In this document: positions 1-9,712 of the stretch, piece after piece | How the letters are laid out: each line of letters starts with the position of its first letter | How positions within the stretch are numbered: the first letter of the stretch is position 1 | NCBI RefSeq assembly: GCF_002409645.1 | Contig: NZ_DHNR01000040.1 | Span: 18,664-82,663, forward strand | Direction: 5' to 3' | DNA: 64,000 bases | Source of the DNA: Acetobacter sp. UBA5411 | GTDB lineage: Bacteria; Pseudomonadota; Alphaproteobacteria; Acetobacterales; Acetobacteraceae | Program-made: the position numbers and the translations under genes | The notes under the pieces: generated by a model | Told to the model about the DNA's origin: nothing | What the model saw: the letters and a program-made list of their open reading frames with translations, nothing else | The model's database searches: none

Positions 1-23
1 CCACGCCACGCCACGCCACGCCA
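1..23. repeat. CCACG tandem repeat at window edge
   Basis: The first 23 bases are four copies of the 5-mer CCACG plus CCA. The array is cut by the window edge, so its full length is unknown. It lies upstream of the esterase gene and outside any coding region seen here. Confidence 0.7.
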
Positions 24-229
24 TATTATTCCGTAATCCAGCACTCCATTGAAAGCCCCCGGATATTGGTTCTCAAAAAAACCAGAACACTGAAATGACA
101 AATAAAATCATTTGACGGCAGCAATCTGGATTTTCATGTTCTTTACATAGGCGCCACACAATCAACTTATTTGACTGCCAGAAAAACTCCATGAACAACT
201 ATCTTCAGAAATGCTAAGGGTCTGAATAT

Positions 230-1216
230 ATGTTGTTGAAACGCAGGCTTTTCACGCTGAATGCGGCAGCCACGTTGACGGCTCCGTTGTTAAGCCGATG
301 CGCTCCACCTTCCTATGATTTCCACACAGGCAAAACAGCATATCCAGAAGAAGCCCTGCCTGACGGTGATCTGCATATTCCCCTGTGGAACGGAGCCCCT
401 CCAGATGGCGGTGGCCCACTGGGAGAGCCCAGACTCTCATCCCACGGAGCGCTGACCAACATCGCGACACCCACACTGAGTGTTCATCGTCCGAACTGTC
501 CTAATGGAACAGCCGTTATCGTGGCTGGTGGCGGAGGTTACCGTTATATCCAGATCGGAAAAGAAGGTGTTCTGCCTGCCCGCTGGCTGACCTCTCTCGG
601 CATTACCGCTTTTGTCCTTCTCTACAGACTTCCCCGAGAACACTGGAAAGATGGCCGGATGGCTCCTTTTCAGGACGCCCAGCGTGCAATCCGCCTTGTA
701 AGAGGCCATGCAAAGACATTCGGAATTGATCCATCAAGGATTGGCACGCTCGGTTTTTCCGCCGGCGGTCACCTGATGGGCACCTGTGCGATCCGGCCGG
801 AATGGCAAACCTATCGGCCGATGGACCTCTACGACAGTGTGCCCACCACACTCGCTTTCAGCCTGCTGGCCTATCCTGTTGTCACTCTGGAACCACCCTA
901 CCAGCGGACGAACACACGACGGATGCTGATCGGCGATCATCCCACCGAACAGGAGAGTATCGACTGGTCAATGCAGACATATGTCAGACCCGGCGATCCA
1001 CCGTTTTTTCTCGTGCAGGCGGCGGACGACCGCATCGCCAACGCCGAGAACACGGCCATTCTTGAAAAAGCATGTCAGGACAACAATGTTGACGTGGTCA
1101 GATACCTCTTCAGGCATGGAGGACATGGCTTTGGTATGGGGCGTCCCGGCACGGACACCACTGTCTGGCCGGGACTGGCACATGAATGGATGCGGCAGAG
1201 AGGTTTCCTTTCCTGA
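230..1216 (+). CDS. Tat-exported alpha/beta hydrolase (acetyl esterase/lipase type)
   Basis: A 328-residue serine hydrolase probably acting on acylated sugars or other esters outside the cytoplasm. The N-terminus KRRLFTL followed by an Ala/Leu-rich stretch looks like a twin-arginine signal. A Cys at about residue 24 follows LSR, a poor lipobox, so lipidation is doubtful. A conserved VAGGGGYRYIQ segment at about 97-107 is the usual oxyanion-hole loop of this family. The nucleophile is in GFSAGGH (about 173-179), the acid in the ADDRIA segment (about 264) and the base in HGGHGFG (about 299). These features match the BD-FAE/xylan esterase-like hydrolases. Substrate cannot be read from the sequence. 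It stands alone, convergent with the next gene. Confidence 0.8.
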   Translation: MLLKRRLFTLNAAATLTAPLLSRCAPPSYDFHTGKTAYPEEALPDGDLHIPLWNGAPPDGGGPLGEPRLSSHGALTNIATPTLSVHRPNCPNGTAVIVAGGGGYRYIQIGKEGVLPARWLTSLGITAFVLLYRLPREHWKDGRMAPFQDAQRAIRLVRGHAKTFGIDPSRIGTLGFSAGGHLMGTCAIRPEWQTYRPMDLYDSVPTTLAFSLLAYPVVTLEPPYQRTNTRRMLIGDHPTEQESIDWSMQTYVRPGDPPFFLVQAADDRIANAENTAILEKACQDNNVDVVRYLFRHGGHGFGMGRPGTDTTVWPGLAHEWMRQRGFLS

Positions 1217-1267
1217 TATCAGGAAAGTTTCAGATGCCTGCCGCGTTCCGGCGGACTGAACAGACCG

Positions 1268-1771
1268 TCAGTCCGGCAACTCGACATTCTCAAGCATCTC
1301 GTAAACATGGCCGCTTGCGTTCCAGCGCCAGACCGAAAAAGTCGGAGCTGTTTCCTGAAAAGCAAGATCACTCACCTTGCCATTAGCAGAAGCCAGAACA
1401 GCAACACTTGTCGCATTATCCTGCCAGATCACCCGATCATTACCATCAAGGATCGTCAGACTGCTCTCACCAACCCCATAGCAGGCGCTGTCCTGAACAA
1501 AAACAGCCCGCACATCCGGCAATGGTTTTCCGAGATCCAGAGGAATACTGCGAGGTGTTACAGGATGATTGCAGTCATCGATGTACTTACCGTCCTGTAA
1601 TTCCAGATTGGCCACACTCCGCAGCCTTTCGGAACTTGAGACCGGAACTGGTTTCGCATCCTTGAAGGTCAGAACTTTCGCTTTTTTGACCAGCCGGACG
1701 TAATCCTCGGCATGCGCCGGAACAGCGATGCTCATCACAAGAGCTCCCGCCAAAACGCCAAGCCACTTCAT
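1268..1771 (-). CDS. Secreted hypothetical protein
   Basis: About 167 residues from the ATG at 1771, which gives a clean signal peptide (MKWLGVLAGALVMSIAVPAHA, cleavage after AHA). The same frame runs open to an upstream ATG at 1825, but that would bury the signal sequence. The mature protein has two Cys residues (in DDCNH and DSACYG) that could form a periplasmic disulfide, and a C-terminal FSVWRWNASGHVYEML segment. I do not recognise a family. It is probably a periplasmic protein. It lies convergent with the esterase and downstream of the broken deacylase gene on the same strand. Confidence 0.6.
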   Translation of the reverse strand: MKWLGVLAGALVMSIAVPAHAEDYVRLVKKAKVLTFKDAKPVPVSSSERLRSVANLELQDGKYIDDCNHPVTPRSIPLDLGKPLPDVRAVFVQDSACYGVGESSLTILDGNDRVIWQDNATSVAVLASANGKVSDLAFQETAPTFSVWRWNASGHVYEMLENVELPD

Positions 1772-1976
1772 CGAATGCCCTTTCAATCCTCTTATCATGT
1801 CACCGCAGAACACATCTTCCCGCATAGCATGGCATAAACTGCGCGCAGCTTACAGACCAAGAAACATCCTGTCAGTATCCACTATGGAAACAGCCATGCC
1901 AAACACGGGAAAACGCTTAAAAAGCCCGATTACAGGCTCCGTTGTCAGGAACACTCCCGATGACGCACCGTTCTTG

Positions 1977-3840
1977 TCAACGCGCCCGAAGGACTGTGCC
2001 GTAAGATGTCGTGCCAAGGTCGTCGGCATACTTGCCTTCCATCCACGCCCGTCGTCCTGACACCATCACCTCTCGCACCACGCCAACCGGACGATTGACC
2101 ATAGCCCGACAGCCAAGTTCCGACCGTTCCTGCAATTCACAGGTCTGTTCCGGGTCCCATACCCGGAGAGCCTCCGGATCAACGACACAGAGATCAGCCT
2201 TGGCCCCAACACGGATAACTCCCACATCCAGTCCGAAAAACTCAGCCGGAACGGACGTCAGACGCATGATGCTTTCGGCGACACGGGTTAATCCCTCTTC
2301 CTGCGAAATTTTCAAGGTACGCAGATTGCCATCGTAAAAGGCGATATTGGCCAGATGCGCTCCGCTGTCATTGAAACCCGGTAAGGTCATGGGATGGAAC
2401 AGGAGATATCGAAGGATATCAGGGTCATTATTGGCAATGGCCGTTTCCCAGCGCAGCGCCGTATCCCATTCACGCAGCAGGAACAACAGAAACTGGGCAT
2501 CGTTTTTTGCAGAGCCGGGGACTTTCCGAAACAGTGCTTCTTCAGCAGCGTTCTCTGCTCCATAGCGCCCACCGGAGGCCCGCCATAGTTTCAGACGGCG
2601 ATAGGGTTCTTTCAATGTCTTGCCACACCAGTGCGGCAGAGGACATTCCACAACATTCATGTCGGCCAGAGAACGGCTCAGAACAATAGGATCAAGACGC
2701 AGCCATCGCTGTAGCCGGGCAAAGGAAAGGCCTTTTCTGCCCTTCATCCACATCCGGCAAAAAGCCTTTTCCCACTGCGGATCATTCAGAATCCGCAACC
2801 GTCCTTCCCGATCATCCAGTTCCAGTTCATTCAGCGCCCTGAGTTCATGCAGTTCGTCCGCGACCGGATTGATGGCGCCGTCACTCCATATCCGGAACGG
2901 CCCTGACAGAGCCTGAAAATGAAAATGCCCGCCAACAATTTTTTGAATTGAGGATACGGGCCAGCATCAGGCAAAGCCTGTAAGCGGACTGATTGGTGCG
3001 CAGATCAAGAGCCGCCAGCACGGACGCTTTCAGCTCACGCCCGTAAAGACGCCGACTGGTCAGCAGGAATGTCCTGACTGCGTCAACAATATCATCCTTA
3101 GGCGGCGTGGCCTGCCAGACTCTCCCAAAACGCCGGACCACAGACAGCAGACGCTTCAGTTCGGAAAATTCAGCATACTGAGTGGGGATTCTGTTTTTCT
3201 TGTGGGGAGCGTTGGCAAGAAAATGGAAGGGCAGCGCATCGGTGGACAGACCGACATAGCCCTCCTGCATGGCCGTTTCCACCAGCTTTTCCATCTGCCG
3301 CAATTCTGTAGCGGTTGGCTTGCGGGAAACCGAGCCATTCAGCCCCATCACCTCAATCCGCACCATGGAATGCGGCAGAAGCGGCGCGATATTCACGCCC
3401 AGAGGCATGGCCTTAAGATGATCCAGATACGCGCTGGAACTGTCCCACGTACAGTGTTCCGCCACCTTTTCCAGCACGACACGGGGGATGTTTTCCACCC
3501 GGGCGAAGCAATCCACGATAGGATCCTCACCATTGCGTCGCTGGTTGCCATAACTCACGCCGATCGAGCAGTTGCCGATCACAACCGTGGTCGTCCCATG
3601 CCGAACGACCTCCGGCAGGCCCGGCGTCAGTTCCACTTCCAGATCCAGATGAGTGTGAATATCCAGCATACCCGGCAGCAGCCAGAGACCGTGGCAATTG
3701 ATTTCCACAGCCTTTTCCGACACGGGAAGGGTTTTTCCGATAGCGGCGATTATACCATCCCGTATGAGGACATCGGACTGGACAGGCGCACCCCCAAGGC
3801 CATCAAACAGGGTGGCGTTTCTATACACGGTCTCAGACAA
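1977..3840 (-). pseudogene. N-acyl-D-amino-acid deacylase family amidohydrolase, frameshifted
   Basis: Two adjacent minus-strand frames together encode one amidohydrolase of about 620 residues. The N-terminal part (3840-2881) starts at a TTG with a strong GGAGG five bases upstream. It carries the HTHLD metal motif and the GNCSIG segment of D-aminoacylases. The C-terminal part (open through 1977) carries FNDSGAH, the other metal/active-site segment, and the usual C-terminal beta-sandwich strands. The frames switch at a run of six A (T6 at 2939-2944 on the plus strand). Reading five A gives a continuous NSKIVGGHFHFQALSGPF sequence that matches the family. So this is one gene with a one-base frame shift. 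It may be a true pseudogene, a slippery-tract variant or a sequencing error. Confidence 0.85.
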
Positions 3841-4044
3841 TCCGGCCTCCAGGAAATCGCTGCCGTGACTGCAATTGTCGGACTCTCACACGTCGAACCT
3901 GCACGCAGCGATGCCATTCTACTGAAATAGAACGCTAAATATGAGCAATGGTTTCGCTGATTCTGACCTGAGCGAACGGAGACAGCACCATGCCAATATC
4001 AGCATGTTCATATCTCGCGCCATCTGCCAAGCTGCGCTAAACGT

Positions 4045-4968
4045 GTGCACGCCGATCCACAACAGCCGGATGAACCCGTGAGTCTCACAGAAACAGCCCA
4101 TGCAAAGATCAATCTCTATCTGCATGTTACGGGCAAGCGGCCGGATGGCTACCACCTCCTCGATAGTCTTGTGGTGTTTGCAGGTGCTGCGGACCGACTC
4201 ACCTATGAAGCCTCCGACACCCCGCTGTCTCTGCAATTGACGGGGCCCTTTGGCCAAAAGCTCGCATCGGAAGCCTCTGACGACAATCTGGTTATACGGG
4301 CAGCCCGCCTGTTGACCGAAGGAGCGGCCACCCCACTCACCGGTCGCCTCATCCTTGAGAAAAATCTGCCTGTTGCGTCCGGTATCGGCGGTGGATCAGC
4401 CGATGCCGCAGCTACCCTTCGTCTTGTGGACAGGCTTCTGGCTCTCGGCACACCGGAGCCGTGTCTTCTGGCGATTGCAGAAAAGCTGGGCGCGGATGTA
4501 CCTGTCTGTCTGCTCCAGAAGCCTACCCTGATGCGCGGCATCGGCGAGCAACTTGATCCCGCGCCCGCTCTCCCGCCCTGCGGAATACTGCTTGTAAACT
4601 GTGGTGAGGCCGTTTCCACCCCCGCCATTTTCAAGGCGCGCAACGCCGCCTTTTCTGAAGACGCGATTCTGCCTGGCGCGTGGCCGACCGTCGCCGCCAT
4701 GACGGACGACCTTCAACGCCTCAGCAATGATCTCGAACCGCCAGCCTGCGCGCTCTGTCCATCCATCAGCGTTGTTCTGGACGCCATCGGGGGCCTGCCG
4801 GGTTGCCTGCTCAACCGGATGAGCGGTTCGGGCGCTACCTGCTTCGGTCTGTTCGAGACAGCCGAAAGTGCGGAAGCTGCTGCGGCCCAACTCCGGCAGG
4901 AGCAGCAGAATGACTGGTGGATCTGGGCTGGCCCTGTTCTGCCCTCCCCCGCTGCACCCTTCGCCTGA
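4045..4968 (+). CDS. ispE: 4-diphosphocytidyl-2-C-methyl-D-erythritol kinase
   Basis: IspE phosphorylates CDP-methylerythritol in the non-mevalonate isoprenoid pathway in the cytoplasm. The protein is a GHMP kinase: AKINLYLHVTGKRPDGYH near the N-terminus is the IspE signature with its catalytic Lys. The ATP loop LPVASGIGGGSADAAA is at about residues 110-125, and the C-terminal MSGSGATCFGLF motif is present. Length (307) is slightly above the usual 280-300. The frame begins at GTG 4045. A second GTG at 4078, giving MSLTETAHAKIN, is equally plausible because neither has a good ribosome binding site. The gene is divergent from the broken deacylase. Confidence 0.95.
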   Translation: MHADPQQPDEPVSLTETAHAKINLYLHVTGKRPDGYHLLDSLVVFAGAADRLTYEASDTPLSLQLTGPFGQKLASEASDDNLVIRAARLLTEGAATPLTGRLILEKNLPVASGIGGGSADAAATLRLVDRLLALGTPEPCLLAIAEKLGADVPVCLLQKPTLMRGIGEQLDPAPALPPCGILLVNCGEAVSTPAIFKARNAAFSEDAILPGAWPTVAAMTDDLQRLSNDLEPPACALCPSISVVLDAIGGLPGCLLNRMSGSGATCFGLFETAESAEAAAAQLRQEQQNDWWIWAGPVLPSPAAPFA

Positions 4969-5072
4969 AAGAGCATTTCTCAGAAAAAGGGAATGGCTTT
5001 ATAGTGCGGGGAGAGACCACCTGAGATATCGGTTTCAGGTTACCTCGATCAGCAGGAAAGCCTGACGGAATA

Positions 5073-5510
5073 ATGAGCAAGAAAACGACTCCGACGGAAA
5101 CATCGGCTCCTGCGGAACGTGTCAAGGATCCTCATGTTCATATCTCGGCGTCCGAGGATTTTAGCCAGGCGACCCTGACCATCACGTCAGGACGCAAGAA
5201 GATCGTGCTGGACCTGAATGTGGCGCAGGTTTCCGATCTGATCACAGGGCTTGGCGCTGTGCATCAGGCCATGATCGGCAAGGATATTCCCCCCATCGAA
5301 GGGGTTTCCTTCACACCTGTCCGTCGCACCAACTGGGCGCTCCAGCTTGATCCGGAATCACAGGGCTCCATTCTCGCCTTCCAGCACCCTGCCTACGGCC
5401 CTATCGGCCTTGCCATGACCCCCACCGATGCGGCCAAGGTTGCGCAGGGCCTGTCCTTACATCAGCAACTCAATGCCGCGACCCTGAAAGCATCCGGACC
5501 GGCCAACTGA
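5073..5510 (+). CDS. Conserved hypothetical protein
   Basis: A 145-residue cytoplasmic protein without signal peptide or membrane segment. The first 20 residues are polar and probably disordered, followed by a compact alpha/beta-looking body with a SGRKKIVLDLNVAQVSDLI segment. The last 40 residues contain a TPTDAAKVAQGLSLHQQL helix. I do not recognise a function. It starts about 100 bases after ispE on the same strand and could be cotranscribed with it. The 3' end is followed by a hairpin-rich repeat shared with other gene ends in this window. Confidence 0.6.
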   Translation: MSKKTTPTETSAPAERVKDPHVHISASEDFSQATLTITSGRKKIVLDLNVAQVSDLITGLGAVHQAMIGKDIPPIEGVSFTPVRRTNWALQLDPESQGSILAFQHPAYGPIGLAMTPTDAAKVAQGLSLHQQLNAATLKASGPAN

Positions 5511-5551
5511 CGGGTCACCCCCTTCTTTTGTTCTGAAACATAGCCCGGGAT

Positions 5552-5659
5552 CAAAGGGACTCTGTCCCTTTGTGAAGGTCGACCAAAACCCTGCAAAGCA
5601 CCGCATCCAAAAGCGCCTTTTGACAGACGACTGATTTGAAGCTTTTTGCAAAAGCTTCA
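5552..5659. repeat. 3'-end hairpin repeat, copy A
   Basis: Two perfect stem-loops lie between convergent genes. One is CAAAGGGAC-TCT-GTCCCTTTG at 5552-5572 (9 bp stem). The other is TGAAGCTTTT-TGC-AAAAGCTTCA at 5637-5659 (10 bp stem). The first hairpin recurs with a different loop at 13100-13120 and in shortened form near 42380, so this is a dispersed element. It may act as a bidirectional terminator or mRNA end stabiliser. Confidence 0.7.
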
Positions 5660-5673
5660 TCAAAAACTTCTGA

Positions 5674-7644
5674 TTACAGGCTCTCGCTCTTCATCCCTTT
5701 TTCGGCAAAAGCGGCAGACAAGGCCAGCGCCATTTCGGCTTCCACCGACTTTTCCGAAAAAGATGTTCTGAGCAGTTTCCGTCCCAGAGCAGACTGCTGT
5801 TTCAGCGCCTCTTCATCAGCCCATAATGCCGCAAGACCGGCAACAAACGCTGCCGTTTCCGCAGGGGCCACACAGGAACGCTGACCAGCCAGAAGCGGCA
5901 GACTTTCCGCTGCCATCGGTGTCATCAGAACCGGCACGCCATGCGACCAGCTTTCCAGAATCTTGCCCTTGATGCCCGCACCAAAACGGAGCGGTGCCAC
6001 CATTAGGCGCGCCTGCGCAAAAACAGTGCCGATCTCGGGCGCATAGCCCGCAAATGTCAGACCATCACAGGCGAAAGACAGGGTCTCCGCCGTCATGCCC
6101 GAGCCGAAAACGGTGATCTCAAGCGCCGGATTCAGGCGTCGCAGGGCGGGCACAATCTCCGTCGCCAGCCAGCGCACGGCGTCGCGGTTGGGGGCATGGC
6201 CAAAGTGGCCGAGAAAAACGATCCTGTCCCGTTTCGCCGGTCGATACACGGTCCTTCCGACAGGGACCGCCCAGCGCACGGTGACGGCAGCACAGGACGG
6301 CACGCCTTCCCTGATCCGCGTCGTCTCCTCATCTGAATGGGTGATCACCACATTCGAGCGCCAGGTGACCATGCGTTCCCTCGCTTCACTCTGGGCGGCA
6401 AGAATGGTCAACTCGGGCCGCTGTTCGACCTGCGCCTGTCGCCGCAAACGGAGACTGTCGATGTCCGCCACGGACCAGATGATCCGCGCCATCGGGCAGA
6501 GACGCCGCGCCAGCTCCAGATACGCCGACGCATTGCCGAGCCGATGCAGATAAATCAGATCAAACGCCTCGCCCGCCTGCCTGAGAATGGCTTCGACTGA
6601 CTCCCATAGGGGCGGTCTGAGGACTGTAATCCCCTGTTCTGCCAGCGAAGCGAGAACGTCCTCACGGCAGCCGGGAATAAGACTCGGCGTGAAAAACACT
6701 TTCAGACCCGCCACCTGCAGGGCTTTCATGTGCGACAGCAGCGCCACCGACGCCGCATCGCGCCGCACATCAGGGATCTGGTCGTCAATCACCAGCACCT
6801 GACGCTGCACCGTGACGGCACGATTACCCTCCTGACGGCGCAGGCGACGGATTTCACGTCGGGACGCCAGCCCCAGCGTGCCTTCCGCATCCTTCTTCCT
6901 GAGAGTCTCCAGACAGGACGCCAGAAAGTCGGCAGCCGTGCGAATCTTCTCCACATCGCGCAACCCGCCAATCTCGCGACTGGCAAGATTCATCATGGCC
7001 TGATCGAAAAACCCCTCCGCCGCTGGCAGGACTTTTGCACCTTCCGGAAAAGGTGCGCCTGTATCAGGGCGGATTTCGACAGTATGCGCCGTGAGCGGGT
7101 CCGGCGGAGACGCAAACAGAAACTCGAAACCGTATCGCCCGCTCCCCAGACCCAGATCACGAAGATCGCGGCGGAAACTGTTGGCTTTCAGAAAGGCGAC
7201 TTCCTGACCGTCGAGCAGAATAGCCACTCCAACCGCACGCTCTGGCCGGTCTTCATCGCGTATCCATCCGGCGATACGCTCGTGATCGAAAATGTCGATC
7301 GCGCCCCGCACCCCAAGCACGGTCTGCTCGTCTGTCGGTGCAGGCACGAAAACAGGGGAGCCGTTGATCTGCTCCCCGTTGGGCAGCCTCACTTCGATAC
7401 GTGAAAAATCGTTTTCCGGTAGCGGCGGCAGCCAGACATGGCGAAAAGCGCAGTAACCGTCGCTATGGCCGGGCTCCACAAGGTCTTCGCGCCAACTTTC
7501 GGCGGCCAGTTCCGCGACCTGCACGCCGTCACGGAAAACGGTGAGCGGGACGGGCGTGAAAGGGTCCGTCTCATTCCTCGCCCATCCCTCGCTCACATAT
7601 CGGTCCGCACGGTCGAGGAAGGCGCGATAGAGCGGACCGGTCAT
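5674..7644 (-). CDS. Glycosyltransferase family 4 protein with duplicated N-terminal beta domain
   Basis: A 656-residue protein. The C-terminal half (about 280-640) is a GT-B fold glycosyltransferase. It has a donor-site region with GAGIKGKILESWSHGVPV near residues 555-572, the EX7E-like retaining GT4 motif. The N-terminal part has two copies of a small module of the form LxDGxxVAxLxAxxxRxDL (around residues 33-60 and 145-180). A related module ends the neighbouring Hint protein. The start is only 10 bases after the stop of that Hint gene, so the two are surely cotranscribed. The likely role is sugar addition to a surface protein or polysaccharide. Acceptor and donor are unknown. No membrane segment is visible. 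Confidence 0.8.
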   Translation of the reverse strand: MTGPLYRAFLDRADRYVSEGWARNETDPFTPVPLTVFRDGVQVAELAAESWREDLVEPGHSDGYCAFRHVWLPPLPENDFSRIEVRLPNGEQINGSPVFVPAPTDEQTVLGVRGAIDIFDHERIAGWIRDEDRPERAVGVAILLDGQEVAFLKANSFRRDLRDLGLGSGRYGFEFLFASPPDPLTAHTVEIRPDTGAPFPEGAKVLPAAEGFFDQAMMNLASREIGGLRDVEKIRTAADFLASCLETLRKKDAEGTLGLASRREIRRLRRQEGNRAVTVQRQVLVIDDQIPDVRRDAASVALLSHMKALQVAGLKVFFTPSLIPGCREDVLASLAEQGITVLRPPLWESVEAILRQAGEAFDLIYLHRLGNASAYLELARRLCPMARIIWSVADIDSLRLRRQAQVEQRPELTILAAQSEARERMVTWRSNVVITHSDEETTRIREGVPSCAAVTVRWAVPVGRTVYRPAKRDRIVFLGHFGHAPNRDAVRWLATEIVPALRRLNPALEITVFGSGMTAETLSFACDGLTFAGYAPEIGTVFAQARLMVAPLRFGAGIKGKILESWSHGVPVLMTPMAAESLPLLAGQRSCVAPAETAAFVAGLAALWADEEALKQQSALGRKLLRTSFSEKSVEAEMALALSAAFAEKGMKSESL

Positions 7645-7654
7645 GGGACGTGGC

Positions 7655-9571
7655 TCAGGCCGCTGCTTTTACGGACGCCACGGCCCGCAGCGAGAATGTG
7701 CCGCTGGCGGTCGTGACGCCACGCGGCAGACCGAACGTGAAACCATAGACCGCAGCGCCGTTGCTCACCACGTCGCTCGAACCATCGGCCAGCGTCATGC
7801 CAATCACACGTCCGTCCAGCAGCACTTCCAGCGCCACAGGCTCGGACGGTGTCAGCAGATCGACAGCCCAGCCGGTCAACTGACGCTCCCTGTCGGACGC
7901 CAGCAGGCCCATCCGCACAGAGTTCCCCGTGTGGGCCGACAGGCGGTCGCGGATATGCTCCAGAACCGTGCCGTCTTCCAGACGCGGGGCGCAATAGACC
8001 GCCTCGACCGTCTCGGCGTCCGGATACAGTTCCGCAAACGTGCCTGCGTTGTGGAACATGCCGCGTGAGCCGTCATCGACGAAGCTCTCGGACGGAGCCC
8101 CCTCGGCCAGCAGTAGATCGTGGCTTTCAAGCTCGATGTGGATGTATTCCACACGCTCGCCGATGCTGTCGAAATGGACGGAGCCGCCGTTCACCAGACA
8201 GTGGGCCGGGATCAGGTAGCCCTCCACGAACATGGCGTGCAGTGGCGAGACCGTCAGCGCCCGCTTCGGCAGGCTGGACCCCAGAGACCCTGCCTCGAAG
8301 GTCACAGGGATCAGGTCCGGATTGCCGCGGGCGAACACGCCGTCATAGGCGCGGCGGCCAATCCAGCGGATGGGACGCAGCGCGCCGGACGCCGTGCGGA
8401 CCAGATCACCGATTACCAGCGCCTCGACCGGGGTTTCGCCCTGTGCCGTGGCGATCAGCGTGCCGGGGCAGTAGCAGGGCGCGGGCGTGCCGTAATCGAT
8501 CAGCGTGCTGCCGTCGGTGTCGGTCGTAACCAGCAGTTTCGTGGGGTCATAGACGCCGTCGAACAGGATCGTCTCGCTGACTCCGCCTTGCGTGATGGTC
8601 AGGCGGTTGTCGCCGCTGAATGTGTAGTCCGGCGTGCCGGTGCCTGTCAGGTCGGTGATGTCGATCGTGCCGCCGTTGAACACGAGACGGTCCGTGAACA
8701 GCGTGTCTTTCGATACGTCCAGCTTTCCGCCGTTCTCAAGCGTGATGTCCGTCAGCGTCGCACCGCTACCTGCGCGCAGAACGCCGCCAGAGCCAATATC
8801 AGCGTCACTCACCGCTCCGCCAGAGGAAACGTTGATCGAAGCACCGTCGTTGACTTTCACATCAACAACAGCGGCTCCGTTATAAACCTCCACCAGCGCA
8901 TCACGATTGACAGTCGTATTGTAGGCAACTGCTCCCGTACCAGAGAGCTGCTGGAAAGACAGACCATCCAGCGTCGTGTCACGCGCCACACCACCCGGCT
9001 CAACGAGCTGCAAGCCACCGCTGACCGTTGCGCCAATAGCAACGCCTCCACTGGAAATATTCTGCTCCGCCATGTAGCCCACCAGAGTGTTTCGGGCGAG
9101 ACCACCAGAGTCAATTACCTGCTCGGCGGGTGCCACCACCTGCTTGGTGGGTGCTCCAGGAAGATACTGCGTTGTAAAGCTTGCTCCGTAGGCCTCGCCT
9201 CCGGCGTAAACATCCTGCTCCACAGAGCACGTAAAGTAATTGCCGTCACCAGCCGCACTGATGTAACCGGAAAATATGCCGTCTGTGCTCAGGCCGTAAA
9301 CATTCTCCTGCGAACTCTGAAAAAGTGTGGGGGAAGCTCCACCCCACCCCGTCACGTCCACAGCCGATGTAAAATAGGAGGCTCCGCCAGCCTCCACGGT
9401 CACAACATCACCCGGCTTGAGAAGAGCCGACGTCAATACTCCACCGCTGCTGACCACTGTCTCGACAGCGGTTCCTGTGCCGTCGCCCGAATAGACGACC
9501 GGCCCGCTCGTTACATCACCGGAACTTGTGGTTGTGCCAGAAACGGAACTGCCATTTGTTACGTTCGCCAT
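7655..9571 (-). CDS. Repeat-rich Hint-domain surface protein
   Basis: About 638 residues from the ATG at 9571, chosen because GAGGAA lies eight bases upstream; a longer frame to 9622 lacks this. The N-terminal 300 residues are Gly/Ser/Thr/Val-rich with imperfect repeats built on VxSGGxxxxxxVxxGG, as in AIDA-type autotransporter passengers, and imply a beta-helix. A Hint_2 domain follows (about 363-510): it starts CYCPGTLIATAQGETPVE, with the conserved SPLHAMFVEGYLIPAHCLVNG and HIELESHDLLLAEG blocks. Such domains can perform autoprocessing through the first Cys. The C-terminal 60 residues form a module resembling those in the adjacent glycosyltransferase. No Sec signal peptide or beta-barrel is visible, so export would need another route. 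Confidence 0.8.
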   Translation of the reverse strand: MANVTNGSSVSGTTTSSGDVTSGPVVYSGDGTGTAVETVVSSGGVLTSALLKPGDVVTVEAGGASYFTSAVDVTGWGGASPTLFQSSQENVYGLSTDGIFSGYISAAGDGNYFTCSVEQDVYAGGEAYGASFTTQYLPGAPTKQVVAPAEQVIDSGGLARNTLVGYMAEQNISSGGVAIGATVSGGLQLVEPGGVARDTTLDGLSFQQLSGTGAVAYNTTVNRDALVEVYNGAAVVDVKVNDGASINVSSGGAVSDADIGSGGVLRAGSGATLTDITLENGGKLDVSKDTLFTDRLVFNGGTIDITDLTGTGTPDYTFSGDNRLTITQGGVSETILFDGVYDPTKLLVTTDTDGSTLIDYGTPAPCYCPGTLIATAQGETPVEALVIGDLVRTASGALRPIRWIGRRAYDGVFARGNPDLIPVTFEAGSLGSSLPKRALTVSPLHAMFVEGYLIPAHCLVNGGSVHFDSIGERVEYIHIELESHDLLLAEGAPSESFVDDGSRGMFHNAGTFAELYPDAETVEAVYCAPRLEDGTVLEHIRDRLSAHTGNSVRMGLLASDRERQLTGWAVDLLTPSEPVALEVLLDGRVIGMTLADGSSDVVSNGAAVYGFTFGLPRGVTTASGTFSLRAVASVKAAA

Positions 9572-9712
9572 CAGGGTATTCCTCAAACCTGTCTGATGCG
9601 CCCACAGCCGAAACGTTAACAAAATAACAGGGACGCCAATATTTAGTTACATATTAACACAAAGGCGCCGCCTCAAAAAACAAACAAAACATATACCTGT
9701 TTGTGGCCGTGA

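Noticed and set aside
3919..4257. A small minus-strand frame before ispE
   Set aside because: It overlaps the conserved N-terminus of ispE and lacks a family match or ribosome binding site.
8120..9619. A 499-codon open frame on the plus strand over the Hint gene
   Set aside because: It is antisense to a gene with clear Hint motifs and a good ribosome binding site, and its translation is low in recognisable structure. Open antisense frames are common in GC-rich genes.
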